DNA of 64,000 bases from Rheinheimera texasensis DSM 17496. Its GTDB lineage: Bacteria; Pseudomonadota; Gammaproteobacteria; Enterobacterales; Alteromonadaceae. Positions 54,354-63,862 of this stretch are shown one piece after another (the first letter of the stretch is position 1; every line of letters starts with the position of its first letter). The notes below the pieces were generated by a model that had not been told where the DNA came from, made no database searches, and saw nothing but the letters and a program-made list of their open reading frames with translations. Both the position numbers and the translations under genes were made by a program. The stretch lies in contig NZ_KL544005.1 of assembly GCF_000711985.1 (NCBI RefSeq), positions 881,970 to 945,969 of the forward strand, in the 5' to 3' direction.

Positions 54354-54620
54354 GAAAGCCCGAATAAGGGCAACGCTAAAAACAAAACAACGCCGCATGC
54401 GCAAATTTAAAACTTACCCCGCAAACGGCTGACTTTTGCAGCTTGGCTGCCATAAAGCTCTGAGCGGAGCCTGTAAATAATTGGTGAAAACCAAATTACC
54501 AGAAGGGAAACGGAGAACGTAATTGCCGTTTGCACTTTACCCAAGCAACGAACTGCCCGAACAAAGCCACCTCCCTGGTGTTGGCTGCAAAACCTGCCGA
54601 AAACTTTAAAACCGATTAAC
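54354..54620 (-). other. Cassette 3 body: no long gene; older copy of the duplicated 347-bp cassette
   Basis: These 267 bases hold no open frame above about 45 codons. The body is closely related to 55625-55891. On the minus strand a 24-codon mini-frame (54496-54570; GTG start, sequence MALFGQFVAW then VKCKRQLRSPFPFW) is kept open in both copies, and a different 42-codon frame here is broken by a one-base deletion in the other copy. Hairpins such as GCAGC-TTG-GCTGC and TTGGT-GAAA-ACCAA are present. It may be a structured RNA, a promoter cassette or a mini-peptide. Confidence 0.6.
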
Positions 54621-54713
54621 GGCTAACTATCAAATTTAGCGCGGCAAAACGCGCATGCGTTTTGCCGTCGCAGCCCATGCGCAGCGTGGGCGAATAACAT
54701 TTGCTTGTTATAC
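54621..54713 (-). repeat. attC of cassette 2
   Basis: The site is 93 bases, bounded by GGCTAAC and GTTATAC on the plus strand, with a strong GGCAAAACGC/GCGTTTTGCC hairpin. The hydrolase stop codon lies in the right box. Confidence 0.88.
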
Positions 54714-55529
54714 GCCATTAACCAACTCTATTACTGCACTGACAGAACTTAAAAGCAGAAGCTTGTTTTCATGTGGCACGTTATGGCCAGTTTTATTAGT
54801 AACCATATGGATAGAATTGGCATTATCGCGGATCAGTGATTGGTGCAAGTTCCGCCAGATTTTTTTACCTTGAACACTATGGCCAATCCACCAATCGCTT
54901 TCATTTAATTTTGATGATGTAACTATTACTACAGGAATTTTATTGGCAATATTGTCATCAGCAATCATTTTTCGATGATATATCCCCTGCAGAATATTCC
55001 ATTCAGGTTGGTTATTCATCATGCCGTTTAATTTCGTGCTATCGCGTTCCGTCCATTTTGAGTCGTATTTACTTAATTCACTATCAAACAACTCATGGCT
55101 TGGATCGAGCAAAAGTAACCCTTTTACCCGCTCAGGATAAGAAGCAGCAAATGTTCTGACATGCAATCCACCAAATGAGTGACCAAGTAAGATAATATTT
55201 TCTTTGACGTTAATCGCTGTAAGCAGTTTTTCAAGTCGTCTATTTGAAGCTGCTAAACTAACGTCATTGGCAGTCTGAGATTTACCATTCCCAGCACGAG
55301 AATATATAACTGTTCTGATGTGTAATTTTGAAAGGTCAGCTAACAGGGGTTGCCAGTAAGCCAAGCCCATTCCAATACCGGATTCAATCACCAAAGTTTT
55401 GCTTCCTGCACCAAAATCGATGTATTCCAGTTGAATGCCATCAATAACTAAGACTTTTGATTCCTGCGGTTGCGCAACGGCTTCATTGGCAATTAATAAA
55501 ATTAACAATAATGTGAAACGAAGAATCAA
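54708..55529 (-). CDS. Cassette 2: exported alpha/beta hydrolase
   Basis: The protein has 273 residues from a TTG at 55529, chosen because AGGAG lies six bases upstream and it opens a signal peptide (MILRFTLLLILLIANEAVAQ). The nucleophile elbow is GHSFGG, the acid is likely in LLLDPSHE and the base histidine in TGHNVPHE. The frame stays open through the attC into cassette 1 up to 55805, but that part codes an attC and is rejected. It is probably a periplasmic esterase or lipase-like enzyme; the substrate is unknown. Confidence 0.85.
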   Translation of the reverse strand: MILRFTLLLILLIANEAVAQPQESKVLVIDGIQLEYIDFGAGSKTLVIESGIGMGLAYWQPLLADLSKLHIRTVIYSRAGNGKSQTANDVSLAASNRRLEKLLTAINVKENIILLGHSFGGLHVRTFAASYPERVKGLLLLDPSHELFDSELSKYDSKWTERDSTKLNGMMNNQPEWNILQGIYHRKMIADDNIANKIPVVIVTSSKLNESDWWIGHSVQGKKIWRNLHQSLIRDNANSIHMVTNKTGHNVPHENKLLLLSSVSAVIELVNGV

Positions 55530-55544
55530 GCGCAACTCCTGTGC

Positions 55545-55624
55545 GTATAACGTTGAGCGCACGCGCGCGAACCTTGGTGAGCGTCGCTGCGGCCGCAGGC
55601 CGCAAGTGCCGCGACGTGTTAGCC
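55545..55624 (-). repeat. attC of cassette 1
   Basis: The site is 80 bases, bounded by GTATAAC and GTTAGCC on the plus strand. Its core is almost identical to the attC at 54274, with a TGCGGCCGCAGGCCGCA apex. Confidence 0.9.
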
Positions 55625-55891
55625 GAAAGCCCGAACAACGGGAGCACGAAAACCCAAACAACGCCGCACGCGCAAATTTAAAACTTACCCCGCAAACAGC
55701 TGACTTTTGCAGCTTGCTGCCATAAAACGCTGAGCGGAACCTGTAAACAATTGGTGAACACCAAACTACCAGAAGGGAAACGGAGAACGCAATTTCCGTT
55801 TGCACTTTACCCGAGCAACGAACTGCCCGAACAAAGCCACCTCCCTGGTGTTGGCTGCTAAACCAGCCAAAAACTATAAAACCCGATTAAC
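55625..55891 (-). other. Cassette 1 body: no long gene; attI-proximal copy of the duplicated cassette
   Basis: The same 267-base body as cassette 3, with roughly 10 percent differences. The longest identical stretches are about 45 bases around 55815-55860 and 26 bases around 55668-55693. The mini-frame at 55766-55840 is intact, with Trp-to-Arg and Gln-to-Lys changes. As the first cassette it would be transcribed first from any attI or integrase promoter. Confidence 0.6.
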
Positions 55892-56117
55892 GGCTAACAT
55901 ATTAATCAACGGCAAAACGCACGGTTTTAAGCCTGCGCTATGCCTTTGATGTTTTTTAACATCCGTTAACACTACCGAAAAAAGCTACAGATCTCAATCT
56001 CTTCGTCGCTGCTGCACGCTTTGTGAAAACCGAAAGCGTGCGTGGTGCCTTTGATCCAACTTGAAACATTAAATTTACATTCTACAGTTAGATTTTTGCG
56101 CTGCAGAGGGAACTGCG
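55892..56117. other. attI region and integrase upstream region
   Basis: The last cassette boundary is GGCTAAC (55892-55898), the complement of the GTTAGCC crossover core. From there to the integrase start should lie attI and the promoter for cassettes. A 9-bp palindrome GCACGCTTT/AAAGCGTGC with a 10-base spacer is at 56014-56041. I see no LexA-type CTGT-N8-ACAG box and cannot place the cassette promoter precisely. Confidence 0.7.
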
Positions 56118-57104
56118 ATGGCGTCGTCATTTTTACAGCAAGTTGCGGACTATATGCGCACCCGGCGTTATGCCAAGCGCACCATTGAAACTTATCTGCA
56201 CTGGATCCGGTTTTATATTCTGTTTCACAAAAAGCAGCACCCGTCGCAGCTCGGCAATGCTGAGGTCGAACTGTTTTTAACCTGGTTGGCTGTGGAACGG
56301 CATGTGGCGTTTAAAACCCAAAGCTCGGCATTGAATGCGCTGGTGTTTTTATACCGTGAATTCTTGCAACAACCGCTCTCCTTACAACTTAACTTTAATG
56401 CGGCGAAAACTCCGCCCAAACTGCCAGTGGTACTCACCCGCGTTGAAGTCGGCGCACTGTTACGTTGGATCGACCCCAAATATAAGCTGGTGGCTCAGCT
56501 GCTGTACGGTAGTGGTTTACGCTTAATGGAAGCGGTGCGACTGCGCGTGAAAGATATCGATTTTGATTATTTGTCGGTGATGGTGTGGCAAGGCAAAGGC
56601 AATAAAAACCGGCGGGTGACGCTGGCCAGTGAGCTAGTCCCGGCTTTGCGCCAGCAAATCATCCATGTCGAACGCTTGCTCGATGCCGACTTGCAAAACC
56701 CGGTTTATAGCGGTGTTTGGCTGCCTTATGCGCTGGCATTGAAAAATCCGGCGGCGCCCAAGCAGCTCGGTTGGCACTACCTGTTTCCATCGAATCAGCT
56801 CAGTCGGGACCCGGAATCAAAGCTTATCCGCCGCCACCATCTTGATGAAACTTGTGTGCGTAAGGCGATCAAATTTGCCGCCTTTCAGGCTAAGATCGGC
56901 AAAAACGTCACTTGCCACACCCTTAGACATTCATTTGCGACGCACTTATTAGAATCCGGTGCCGATATCCGCACCGTGCAGGAACAGCTCGGTCATAGCG
57001 ACGTGAAAACCACGCAGATTTATACCCATGTATTAAGCCGGGGCGGCAATGCCGTAAAAAGCCCGTTGAGTTTGTTGTTGCATGGGGATGGAGGGGCGGT
57101 TTGA
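56118..57104 (+). CDS. intI: Integron integrase (tyrosine recombinase)
   Basis: The protein has 328 residues. Catalytic residues are Arg135 ([12 protein letters not shown]), Lys160, His267 and Arg270 ([14 protein letters not shown]), His293 ([10 protein letters not shown]) and Tyr302 (IYTHV). The insert at about 200-245, with LGWHYLFPS, is the extra domain that sets IntI apart from XerC/D. A GAGGGA site is six bases before the ATG. It diverges from the cassette array as expected. All catalytic residues are present, so it looks active. Confidence 0.96.
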   Translation: MASSFLQQVADYMRTRRYAKRTIETYLHWIRFYILFHKKQHPSQLGNAEVELFLTWLAVERHVAFKTQSSALNALVFLYREFLQQPLSLQLNFNAAKTPPKLPVVLTRVEVGALLRWIDPKYKLVAQLLYGSGLRLMEAVRLRVKDIDFDYLSVMVWQGKGNKNRRVTLASELVPALRQQIIHVERLLDADLQNPVYSGVWLPYALALKNPAAPKQLGWHYLFPSNQLSRDPESKLIRRHHLDETCVRKAIKFAAFQAKIGKNVTCHTLRHSFATHLLESGADIRTVQEQLGHSDVKTTQIYTHVLSRGGNAVKSPLSLLLHGDGGAV

Positions 57105-57190
57105 TTTGGATGAGTAGGTGCAATCGTGTGATGACCAGGCTAGCCACGGCGGATGGCGTGTGGCGATAACCACAGGGCACGGCATGTGAT

Positions 57191-57265
57191 GTACGGCGAC
57201 GCTAACGCTCGCCGATACCTACCCGGCACCTACGCGCTGCCTACGGTCCGTTCAAGACCGTAGGC
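57191..57265. repeat. REP-like element downstream of intI
   Basis: The first 32 bases repeat the left arm of the hairpin at 45621 (GTACGGCGACGCT...). They are followed by a perfect 10-bp hairpin GCCTACGGTC-N7-GACCGTAGGC at 57239-57265 in place of the second arm. The bases 57105-57190 hold nothing I can support. Confidence 0.65.
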
Positions 57266-57272
57266 TCCCCCA

Positions 57273-58274
57273 CTACAACTGCAGTAAAAACGGTGAATCG
57301 CTGGCCTGTAAAGCGGTGAAGTCGGCTTTGGAACTCAAACCGTGCCAGTTGATTTCAATCAGGCTTTGCGCCACGGCGCCGCCGAGTGCGGTGCCGGGGC
57401 CGAGCAAAATCAGCTGGTCTGGGGCAAATTCGCGTACCGCTACTTGCACCGCGGTTTTAAAGTCGTAATCGCTGCTGACCTGGCTTTGGAAAGTGTAGTA
57501 GCGCAGCAACTCCGGGTTCACTGGTAAATCTGGCCAGATATGGCCCTGGCCGTCAATCAGCGGCAGTTTCGGCTGGTTAAAATACTCAGCGGAAAAGCGC
57601 GCTAGGGCTTGATCAGACGCGTCCTGCATCAGCGGGCTGTGAAAGGCACTGTGGCCGGCCAGTTGCATCGGGAAGCGTTCGTCGACCGGCGGTAACTGCG
57701 CTAAGGCCTGTTTCACCGCTGGTGTAGTGCCGGACAGCACCGCATAACCGCCATACTGAATCGAGCGGTACATGCCGGGGATTTTCAGCGCCGCCACCAC
57801 GGCAGCTAAGCGCGTCGCGTCAGGTTGCCAATATTCGTTGAGTACCGGATAAATTAGCTGGCCGCCAGTATCGCCATTAATGCCCTTGCAGTTGGCGGTT
57901 AAGCCCGCCATCGCCGACATAATCTCAGTACCGCTGTCGACATCCCACACCCCGGCACAGCTCAGCGCCGTATACCAGCCCATCGAATTGCCGGTGACAG
58001 CCACCACTTCGTACTCGTCCGGGTTTATGGCGTTAAATTGGCACAGGCCAGCAGCATAAATCAGCGCGGCGTTATTAACAGGCAATTGGTGGCGAGCTGG
58101 CAAGTATTTGTCGGCGCTGTCGAGCGCAGACACGGTTTCTAACCCAAGCTGCGCCCGTACCCGGTCGATTTGGTTTAAAAGCTCAGTGTCGTAAAAGGGT
58201 TTTAAGCAACCAAATTCGTTTTTCTGATAAGTACCCCGGCCCGGGCAAATCACCACGGCAGTTTTTTTGCTCAT
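57273..58274 (-). CDS. FabD-like acyl carrier protein S-malonyltransferase homologue
   Basis: The protein has 333 residues. The nucleophile motif GNSMGW fits GxSxG, and LAGHSAFHSPLM holds the catalytic histidine of malonyl-CoA:ACP transacylases. The N-terminus is divergent and the usual LFPGQGSQ start reads VICPGRGTY, so this is not the housekeeping FabD. It overlaps the fused E1 gene by four bases, which ties its task to that enzyme. Confidence 0.82.
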   Translation of the reverse strand: MSKKTAVVICPGRGTYQKNEFGCLKPFYDTELLNQIDRVRAQLGLETVSALDSADKYLPARHQLPVNNAALIYAAGLCQFNAINPDEYEVVAVTGNSMGWYTALSCAGVWDVDSGTEIMSAMAGLTANCKGINGDTGGQLIYPVLNEYWQPDATRLAAVVAALKIPGMYRSIQYGGYAVLSGTTPAVKQALAQLPPVDERFPMQLAGHSAFHSPLMQDASDQALARFSAEYFNQPKLPLIDGQGHIWPDLPVNPELLRYYTFQSQVSSDYDFKTAVQVAVREFAPDQLILLGPGTALGGAVAQSLIEINWHGLSSKADFTALQASDSPFLLQL

Positions 58275-60469
58275 TTTTCTGCTCCATGCAACATTAACGC
58301 TGCCTCAACAATGGCGCCTTTTGACGGCAACACGTGATAAGCCGCGGCGCCAAGCGGGATAAAACTGTCTTCAGCACAAAGCCGGCTGATGTGATAGTGG
58401 TTTGGCTGCAGCTCGTGTAGCGCAGTAAACAACTCTTCGCTAAGGCTGCCGCGTTTGCGGCATTCATCAACAATCAGCACTTTGCGGCAATCACCGATGG
58501 CGGCGGCAATTTTGTCAGCATGCAGCGGCACTAAATAACGAATGTCCAGCACGCGGGCGCGAATTCCCTGTGCTGCCAGTAATTGTTGCGCCTGGCGCGA
58601 CAGATAAAAGCCGTTGGCGTAGCTGACTATGACTAAATCAGCGGCAGCAGTCGCATCCGCCTCCACTACCGCAGGCGTACCAAATTCCGGCAACACCGCA
58701 TCCGGCGCTGGCAATTCAAAGGTCCAGCCGTTATCACCGGGCTCATGTAAATCGCGTGTCATATACAGCGCAATCGGCTCTAAAAACACGATTAAACGGT
58801 TGTCGCGATACGCCAGATCCACCGCCTGACGTAGCAATAACGCGGCGTCTGCGCCATTCGACGGGCAAATCAGCAGCAGGCCCGGGATGTCGCGGAATAC
58901 GGCAAAGCTATTGTCATTGTGGAAATGACCACCAAAACCGCGCTGATAGGCCAGGCCGGCGATGCGCACCACCATCGGGTTTTGATATTGGCCGTTGGAG
59001 AAAAACGGCAGCGTTGCCGCTTCGCCGCGGATTTGGTCTTCGGCGTTATGCACATAAGCCAGGAACTGAATTTCCGGCATGGCCAATAAACCCTGTTGCG
59101 CCGCGCCAATGCCCAGGCCCAGAATACTTTGTTCATCCAAAAGCGTATTAATGACGCGGTTCGGGCCATATTGCTGCACCAGTTGCTGCGTCACGCCATA
59201 GACACCGCCTTTTTTACCGACGTCTTCACCCATCATCACCGCCGTTGGGTAGCGGGCGAAAATCTCGTGCAGCGTCCAGTTAATCAGCTTCGCCATATGC
59301 TGCGGCTTGCCGAGGTTATGTTTGTCAAAGCCAAGCGCCGTGCTGCGCTCAGCCAGCGGCAGCGCTGGTTTGCCACTTGGTGGCGGCACAATCGATTTCA
59401 TCACAGAAGCCGCATCCGGCAGTTTGGGTCTTTGTGTCGCTTCAAACGCGACGCGGGCAATCTGCTGATCGAGATGTTCAATCTGCGCCGCCAGCTGTGC
59501 TGTGGTTTCGACGTCGCGGCTCAGCAATAAGGCAGTCGCATACAGCAGCGGGTCTTGCTCCAGTTCGCCTTCGATTTGTTCTTTTTTCCGATACGCCACT
59601 TCGGCATCGGCACCGGCGTGGCCAAACAACCGGTAGGTTTTTAAATGCAGCAGCGCCGGTTTGCGTTTACTGCGAACAAACTCGACCGCCGCCTGCGCCG
59701 CGCTGTACACGTCGCCTAAATCGCGTGAATCGGCGGTAAAAGTCTGCATATGCGGCGACAAACTATGCGCAATCCAGCCGCACGGCGTCGGTGTAGAAAT
59801 GCCTAAGCCATTGTCTTCACACAAAAACAGCACCGGCACCGGCACATGTTGGTAATCCGCCCAGCAGGCGGCATTAATCGCGCCCTGCGCGGTGGAATGA
59901 TTCGCCGAGGCATCACCAAAACTACAAACGGCAATAGCGCCATGCGGCCAGTTGCCGTCGATGCCCAAACGCTCGGATAAATCGATGGCAAAACCGGTCG
60001 CAACAGCTTTAGGTAAATGCGAGGCAATGGTCGAAGTTTGTGGCGGCACACAGAGTGGCAAACTGCCGAGCACTTTATGGCGGCCACCGGAGATCGGGTC
60101 TTCGCTGGAGGCGGCGAAGCTCAGCAGCATGTCATACAACGGCGTGCTGCCGTTTAACTGCTTGCTGCGCTCAATAAAAAAGGCGCCACTGCGATAGTGC
60201 AAAAACGCCGGATCGGTGCGGTTTAGTACATGGGCCACCACCGCATTGGCTTCGTGGCCGCTTGAGCCTATGGTGTAAAAACTCTGGCCTTTGGCCTGCA
60301 GCAAGCGGGAGCGTAAATCCAGCAGCCGGCTTTGTAACATCGACTGAAAAATTTGCGCCAGTACGGGCGTTGGCAGCTGGTCGGCGCTGGAGACAGGGGT
60401 TGGCAGGCGGCCATCACGCACGCGCTGGATGTAGCTTAAAGCCCAGGGATGGAATTCTTGCTGGCTCAT
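58271..60469 (-). CDS. Fused alpha-beta E1 component of a 2-oxoacid dehydrogenase
   Basis: The protein has 732 residues. The first half (to about 365) is E1-alpha, with a thiamine-diphosphate site GDASANHSTAQGAINAA...EDNGLGIST; the second half (from about 385) is E1-beta (MMGEDVGKKGGVYGVTQQL...LLDEQSILGLGIGAAQQGLLAMPEIQFLAY). It decarboxylates a 2-oxoacid. No E2 or E3 gene is adjacent; the next gene is a FabD-like acyltransferase, which is unusual. Confidence 0.92.
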   Translation of the reverse strand: MSQQEFHPWALSYIQRVRDGRLPTPVSSADQLPTPVLAQIFQSMLQSRLLDLRSRLLQAKGQSFYTIGSSGHEANAVVAHVLNRTDPAFLHYRSGAFFIERSKQLNGSTPLYDMLLSFAASSEDPISGGRHKVLGSLPLCVPPQTSTIASHLPKAVATGFAIDLSERLGIDGNWPHGAIAVCSFGDASANHSTAQGAINAACWADYQHVPVPVLFLCEDNGLGISTPTPCGWIAHSLSPHMQTFTADSRDLGDVYSAAQAAVEFVRSKRKPALLHLKTYRLFGHAGADAEVAYRKKEQIEGELEQDPLLYATALLLSRDVETTAQLAAQIEHLDQQIARVAFEATQRPKLPDAASVMKSIVPPPSGKPALPLAERSTALGFDKHNLGKPQHMAKLINWTLHEIFARYPTAVMMGEDVGKKGGVYGVTQQLVQQYGPNRVINTLLDEQSILGLGIGAAQQGLLAMPEIQFLAYVHNAEDQIRGEAATLPFFSNGQYQNPMVVRIAGLAYQRGFGGHFHNDNSFAVFRDIPGLLLICPSNGADAALLLRQAVDLAYRDNRLIVFLEPIALYMTRDLHEPGDNGWTFELPAPDAVLPEFGTPAVVEADATAAADLVIVSYANGFYLSRQAQQLLAAQGIRARVLDIRYLVPLHADKIAAAIGDCRKVLIVDECRKRGSLSEELFTALHELQPNHYHISRLCAEDSFIPLGAAAYHVLPSKGAIVEAALMLHGAEK

Positions 60470-60570
60470 CGGAAGTCCTTGGTTTTATTTTTAATTCTCA
60501 ACTCAGGCGTGCCGCTGTTGATGCTGCCACCGCTGCCCGGCAAGCGGGCCACAGTTTGGGATAAGCAGAC

Positions 60571-60672
60571 CCTCTGCGGCATGGGTGCTGTCGGGATCTC
60601 AACAAGTCAGTAATCTGACTTGTTGCCGACTGCACGGGTTTTGCTCTGCAAAACCCCGGCTTGCCGCAGAGG
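60571..60672. repeat. Cloverleaf-like nested palindromes between E1 and gcdH
   Basis: An 11-bp outer stem CCTCTGCGGCA/TGCCGCAGAGG (60571-60581, 60662-60672) encloses two perfect hairpins. These are CAACAAGTCAG-TAAT-CTGACTTGTTG (60600-60625) and GGGTTTTGC-TCT-GCAAAACCC (60636-60656). It lies in the 271-base gap between genes of the same strand. It may be a repeat, a processing site or a small RNA. Confidence 0.7.
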
Positions 60673-60740
60673 AGCCTACATGGATGTATTCACGGCGTGT
60701 CTGCGTTCCCAAGCTTTGGCCTGCCTCAACCAGGCCGACC

Positions 60741-61916
<1,176 letters not shown>

Positions 61917-62042
61917 CAGAAAGGCTCCGGTACGGGCGTTGGGCTGATATTTTCAGCCGCGCTAAGATGTTGATTGCCATCTTATTGACGGCGGGTTTAA
62001 AGTTAAATCATATAGAAACTGTCACACCTATAGGAATTCCCT

Positions 62043-62879
62043 ATGGACACACGTCAGCTGGCTTATTTTGTCGCGGTTTATGAGCAGCGTAGCATCAGTG
62101 CGGCGGCGCGCCAGCTCGATATTGCCCAGCCGTCGGTGTCCAGCGCGCTGCAGCAGCTGGAACAGCAACTCGGCACCTTGTTGTTTATACGTTTACCCAA
62201 AGGCGTTCAGCCCACTGAAGACGCCGAAAGGCTCTATGTGCAGGCTTGTCAGTTATTGAGCCAGATGCAGGCGTTGCAGGCGTCTTTTAACAAACCAGCC
62301 AAGCGGCTGTTGTTTCGGCTGGGGTTAGTCAAAGCGCTCGGTGTCGAGCGGATGAGCCAGCTGCTGAAAGAATTTAACAGCCTGCTGCCGGGGCTGGAGC
62401 TGCATCTGGTGGAGCCGGACGAACCTTGTGATGCGCGTATTATCAATATCCGCCAGCTCAAAGCCGGCGAGTTGTATCAACCGCTGTGGATCGACTCCTA
62501 TTTACTGGCATTACCGGCGCAGCATCCGTTATGCACGCAAGCCGAGATCCAACTGACTGATTTTAAAAAGTTACCGCTGATTAAACGCACGCCGTGCGAA
62601 GCCTGGGATCAGGTCGCGCTGGCGCTCAGTAAAGCCAATATCAAACCGCAAATTCGCGCCAATATTCATACTATCGAATACGCCATCGGCCTGGTCGGCG
62701 CCGGCATCGGCTGTGCTTTGCTGCCGGATTTTGAGATGCAGAAATTCCGCCCCGATCTGCAATACCGCGCCATTCAGGGCCCGCTCCTCACCCGCGAATT
62801 GGTGCTGGCTTTTGATAAAAACCAACAGCACCAACGCGCGGTGAAACTGTTGTGTGAGATTGCCGCGCGCGCCGGCTAG
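62043..62879 (+). CDS. LysR-family regulator divergent from gcdH
   Basis: The protein has 278 residues. The N-terminal HTH (QLAYFVAVYEQRSISAAARQLDIAQPSVSSALQQLEQQLGTLLFIR) is typical, and the effector domain follows. It is transcribed away from gcdH across a 126-base region, the classic LysR layout, so control of glutarate catabolism is probable. Confidence 0.9.
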   Translation: MDTRQLAYFVAVYEQRSISAAARQLDIAQPSVSSALQQLEQQLGTLLFIRLPKGVQPTEDAERLYVQACQLLSQMQALQASFNKPAKRLLFRLGLVKALGVERMSQLLKEFNSLLPGLELHLVEPDEPCDARIINIRQLKAGELYQPLWIDSYLLALPAQHPLCTQAEIQLTDFKKLPLIKRTPCEAWDQVALALSKANIKPQIRANIHTIEYAIGLVGAGIGCALLPDFEMQKFRPDLQYRAIQGPLLTRELVLAFDKNQQHQRAVKLLCEIAARAG

Positions 62880-63055
62880 CAGCAATCAGTTTATTGCGCA
62901 CCGCAGCGCCGGGCGATAAGCCTCGTCGGAACGCCGCATCATCTCCTGACATTTGTCACCTGCTCTTGCTGATTGCTGACACTGCCGATCTTGCTGCCGG
63001 AGCGCCATCATGCTTGCAACAACGCCAGGGTGGCGTTACTCAAGGAGCATACCGT

Positions 63056-63787
63056 ATGAAAACCACCTCACACACTTTACGTCTGACCATGCGTTCAGTC
63101 TTTTTACTGGGGGCTCTGGCGGTCAGCCAGCTGGCGCCTGCGGCTGAGACAGTATCTGGCCCGCTGAATGCAATTGACCTTGCCAGCCAACAACTGGATG
63201 TCCAGGCGCTGCAGCAATTCAGCCAGCAAGCGCAGGACGATTATCAATTCGCTTATGCCCAATACCGACTCGCTGTTACAGCTTCAGTGCGGGCGGATGA
63301 AGCGGTGTTAAAGCCGGCTTTAGAAGCGGCAGCTGATCGGCTGGAGCAGCTGATCGCCGCAGAGCCGGCAGCAACTTTAAAAGCCGAAGCACTGGCCTTG
63401 CTGGCGTTGACCCGTGGTATGCAGGCTGGCTATTACCCAATCAAAGGCATGTATTACGGTCAAAAATCTGACAAAGCGTTGCAAACTGCCACTGCGCTGC
63501 AGCCGCAGAATCCCCGGGTCACGCTCGCTGCGGCTATTCTGGCTTATCAGACTCCAACCTTATTTGGTGGTGACAAAAAAGCGGCATTGCAACACGCCAA
63601 TGCCGCCATTAGCGCCTTCGCCGCACCTTGTCAGGAAATTTGCTGGGGCCAGGCCGAAGCTTATGTCTGGCGTGGTCTGGCAAAAAAAGCAGAAGGTGAT
63701 CTGAGCGGTGCCAAAGCCGACTGGCAACAGGCGCTGCAACTGGCACCAGACTACAGCTGGGCGAAAAAACTGCTGCAAGGCGCCTAA
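63056..63787 (+). CDS. Secreted TPR-like protein
   Basis: The protein has 243 residues from the ATG at 63056 (AAGGAG eight bases upstream). A signal peptide (cleavage about residue 30, after LAPAA) is followed by helical repeats (AEALALLALTRGMQAGYYPIKGMYYG, GDLSGAKADWQQALQLAPDYSWA). A 7-bp hairpin AACGCCA-GGG-TGGCGTT lies at 63021-63037 just before the ribosome site. Its function is probably as a scaffold. Confidence 0.8.
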   Translation: MKTTSHTLRLTMRSVFLLGALAVSQLAPAAETVSGPLNAIDLASQQLDVQALQQFSQQAQDDYQFAYAQYRLAVTASVRADEAVLKPALEAAADRLEQLIAAEPAATLKAEALALLALTRGMQAGYYPIKGMYYGQKSDKALQTATALQPQNPRVTLAAAILAYQTPTLFGGDKKAALQHANAAISAFAAPCQEICWGQAEAYVWRGLAKKAEGDLSGAKADWQQALQLAPDYSWAKKLLQGA

Positions 63788-63862
63788 GCACCAAAGCTTG
63801 TGACAAACGAATACACCGGGCTGTTTCTGCCCGGTGCAGTGTTTAAGATCAGGGGGCGAACC

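Larger units (their letters stand above)
48748..57104. mobile_element. Chromosomal (sedentary) integron: integrase, attI region and about 15 cassettes
   Basis: An IntI-type recombinase on the plus strand (56118-57104) diverges from a run of minus-strand genes. Most are separated by imperfect palindromes of 64-117 bases that begin with RYYYAAC-like and end with GTTRRRY-like ends: attC sites. Nine or more sites are clear, with three more degenerate. Cassette genes are visibly AT-rich compared with the flanks, are all in one orientation, and are mostly unknown membrane or secreted proteins. No transposase or plasmid gene is present, so this is a chromosomal array. I number cassettes from attI: 1 at about 55550-55895, 15 at about 48748-48990. 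Confidence 0.92.

Noticed and set aside
55530-55805. N-terminal extension of the hydrolase by 92 codons
   Set aside because: It would translate an attC and a gene-less cassette; the TTG at 55529 has a ribosome site and opens a signal peptide.
48990-55900. CRISPR array as explanation for the spaced repeats
   Set aside because: Repeats are long imperfect palindromes around genes, not short identical direct repeats with uniform spacers, and no cas gene is present.
56042-56117. LexA box before intI
   Set aside because: No CTGT-N8-ACAG match was found on either strand in the upstream region.
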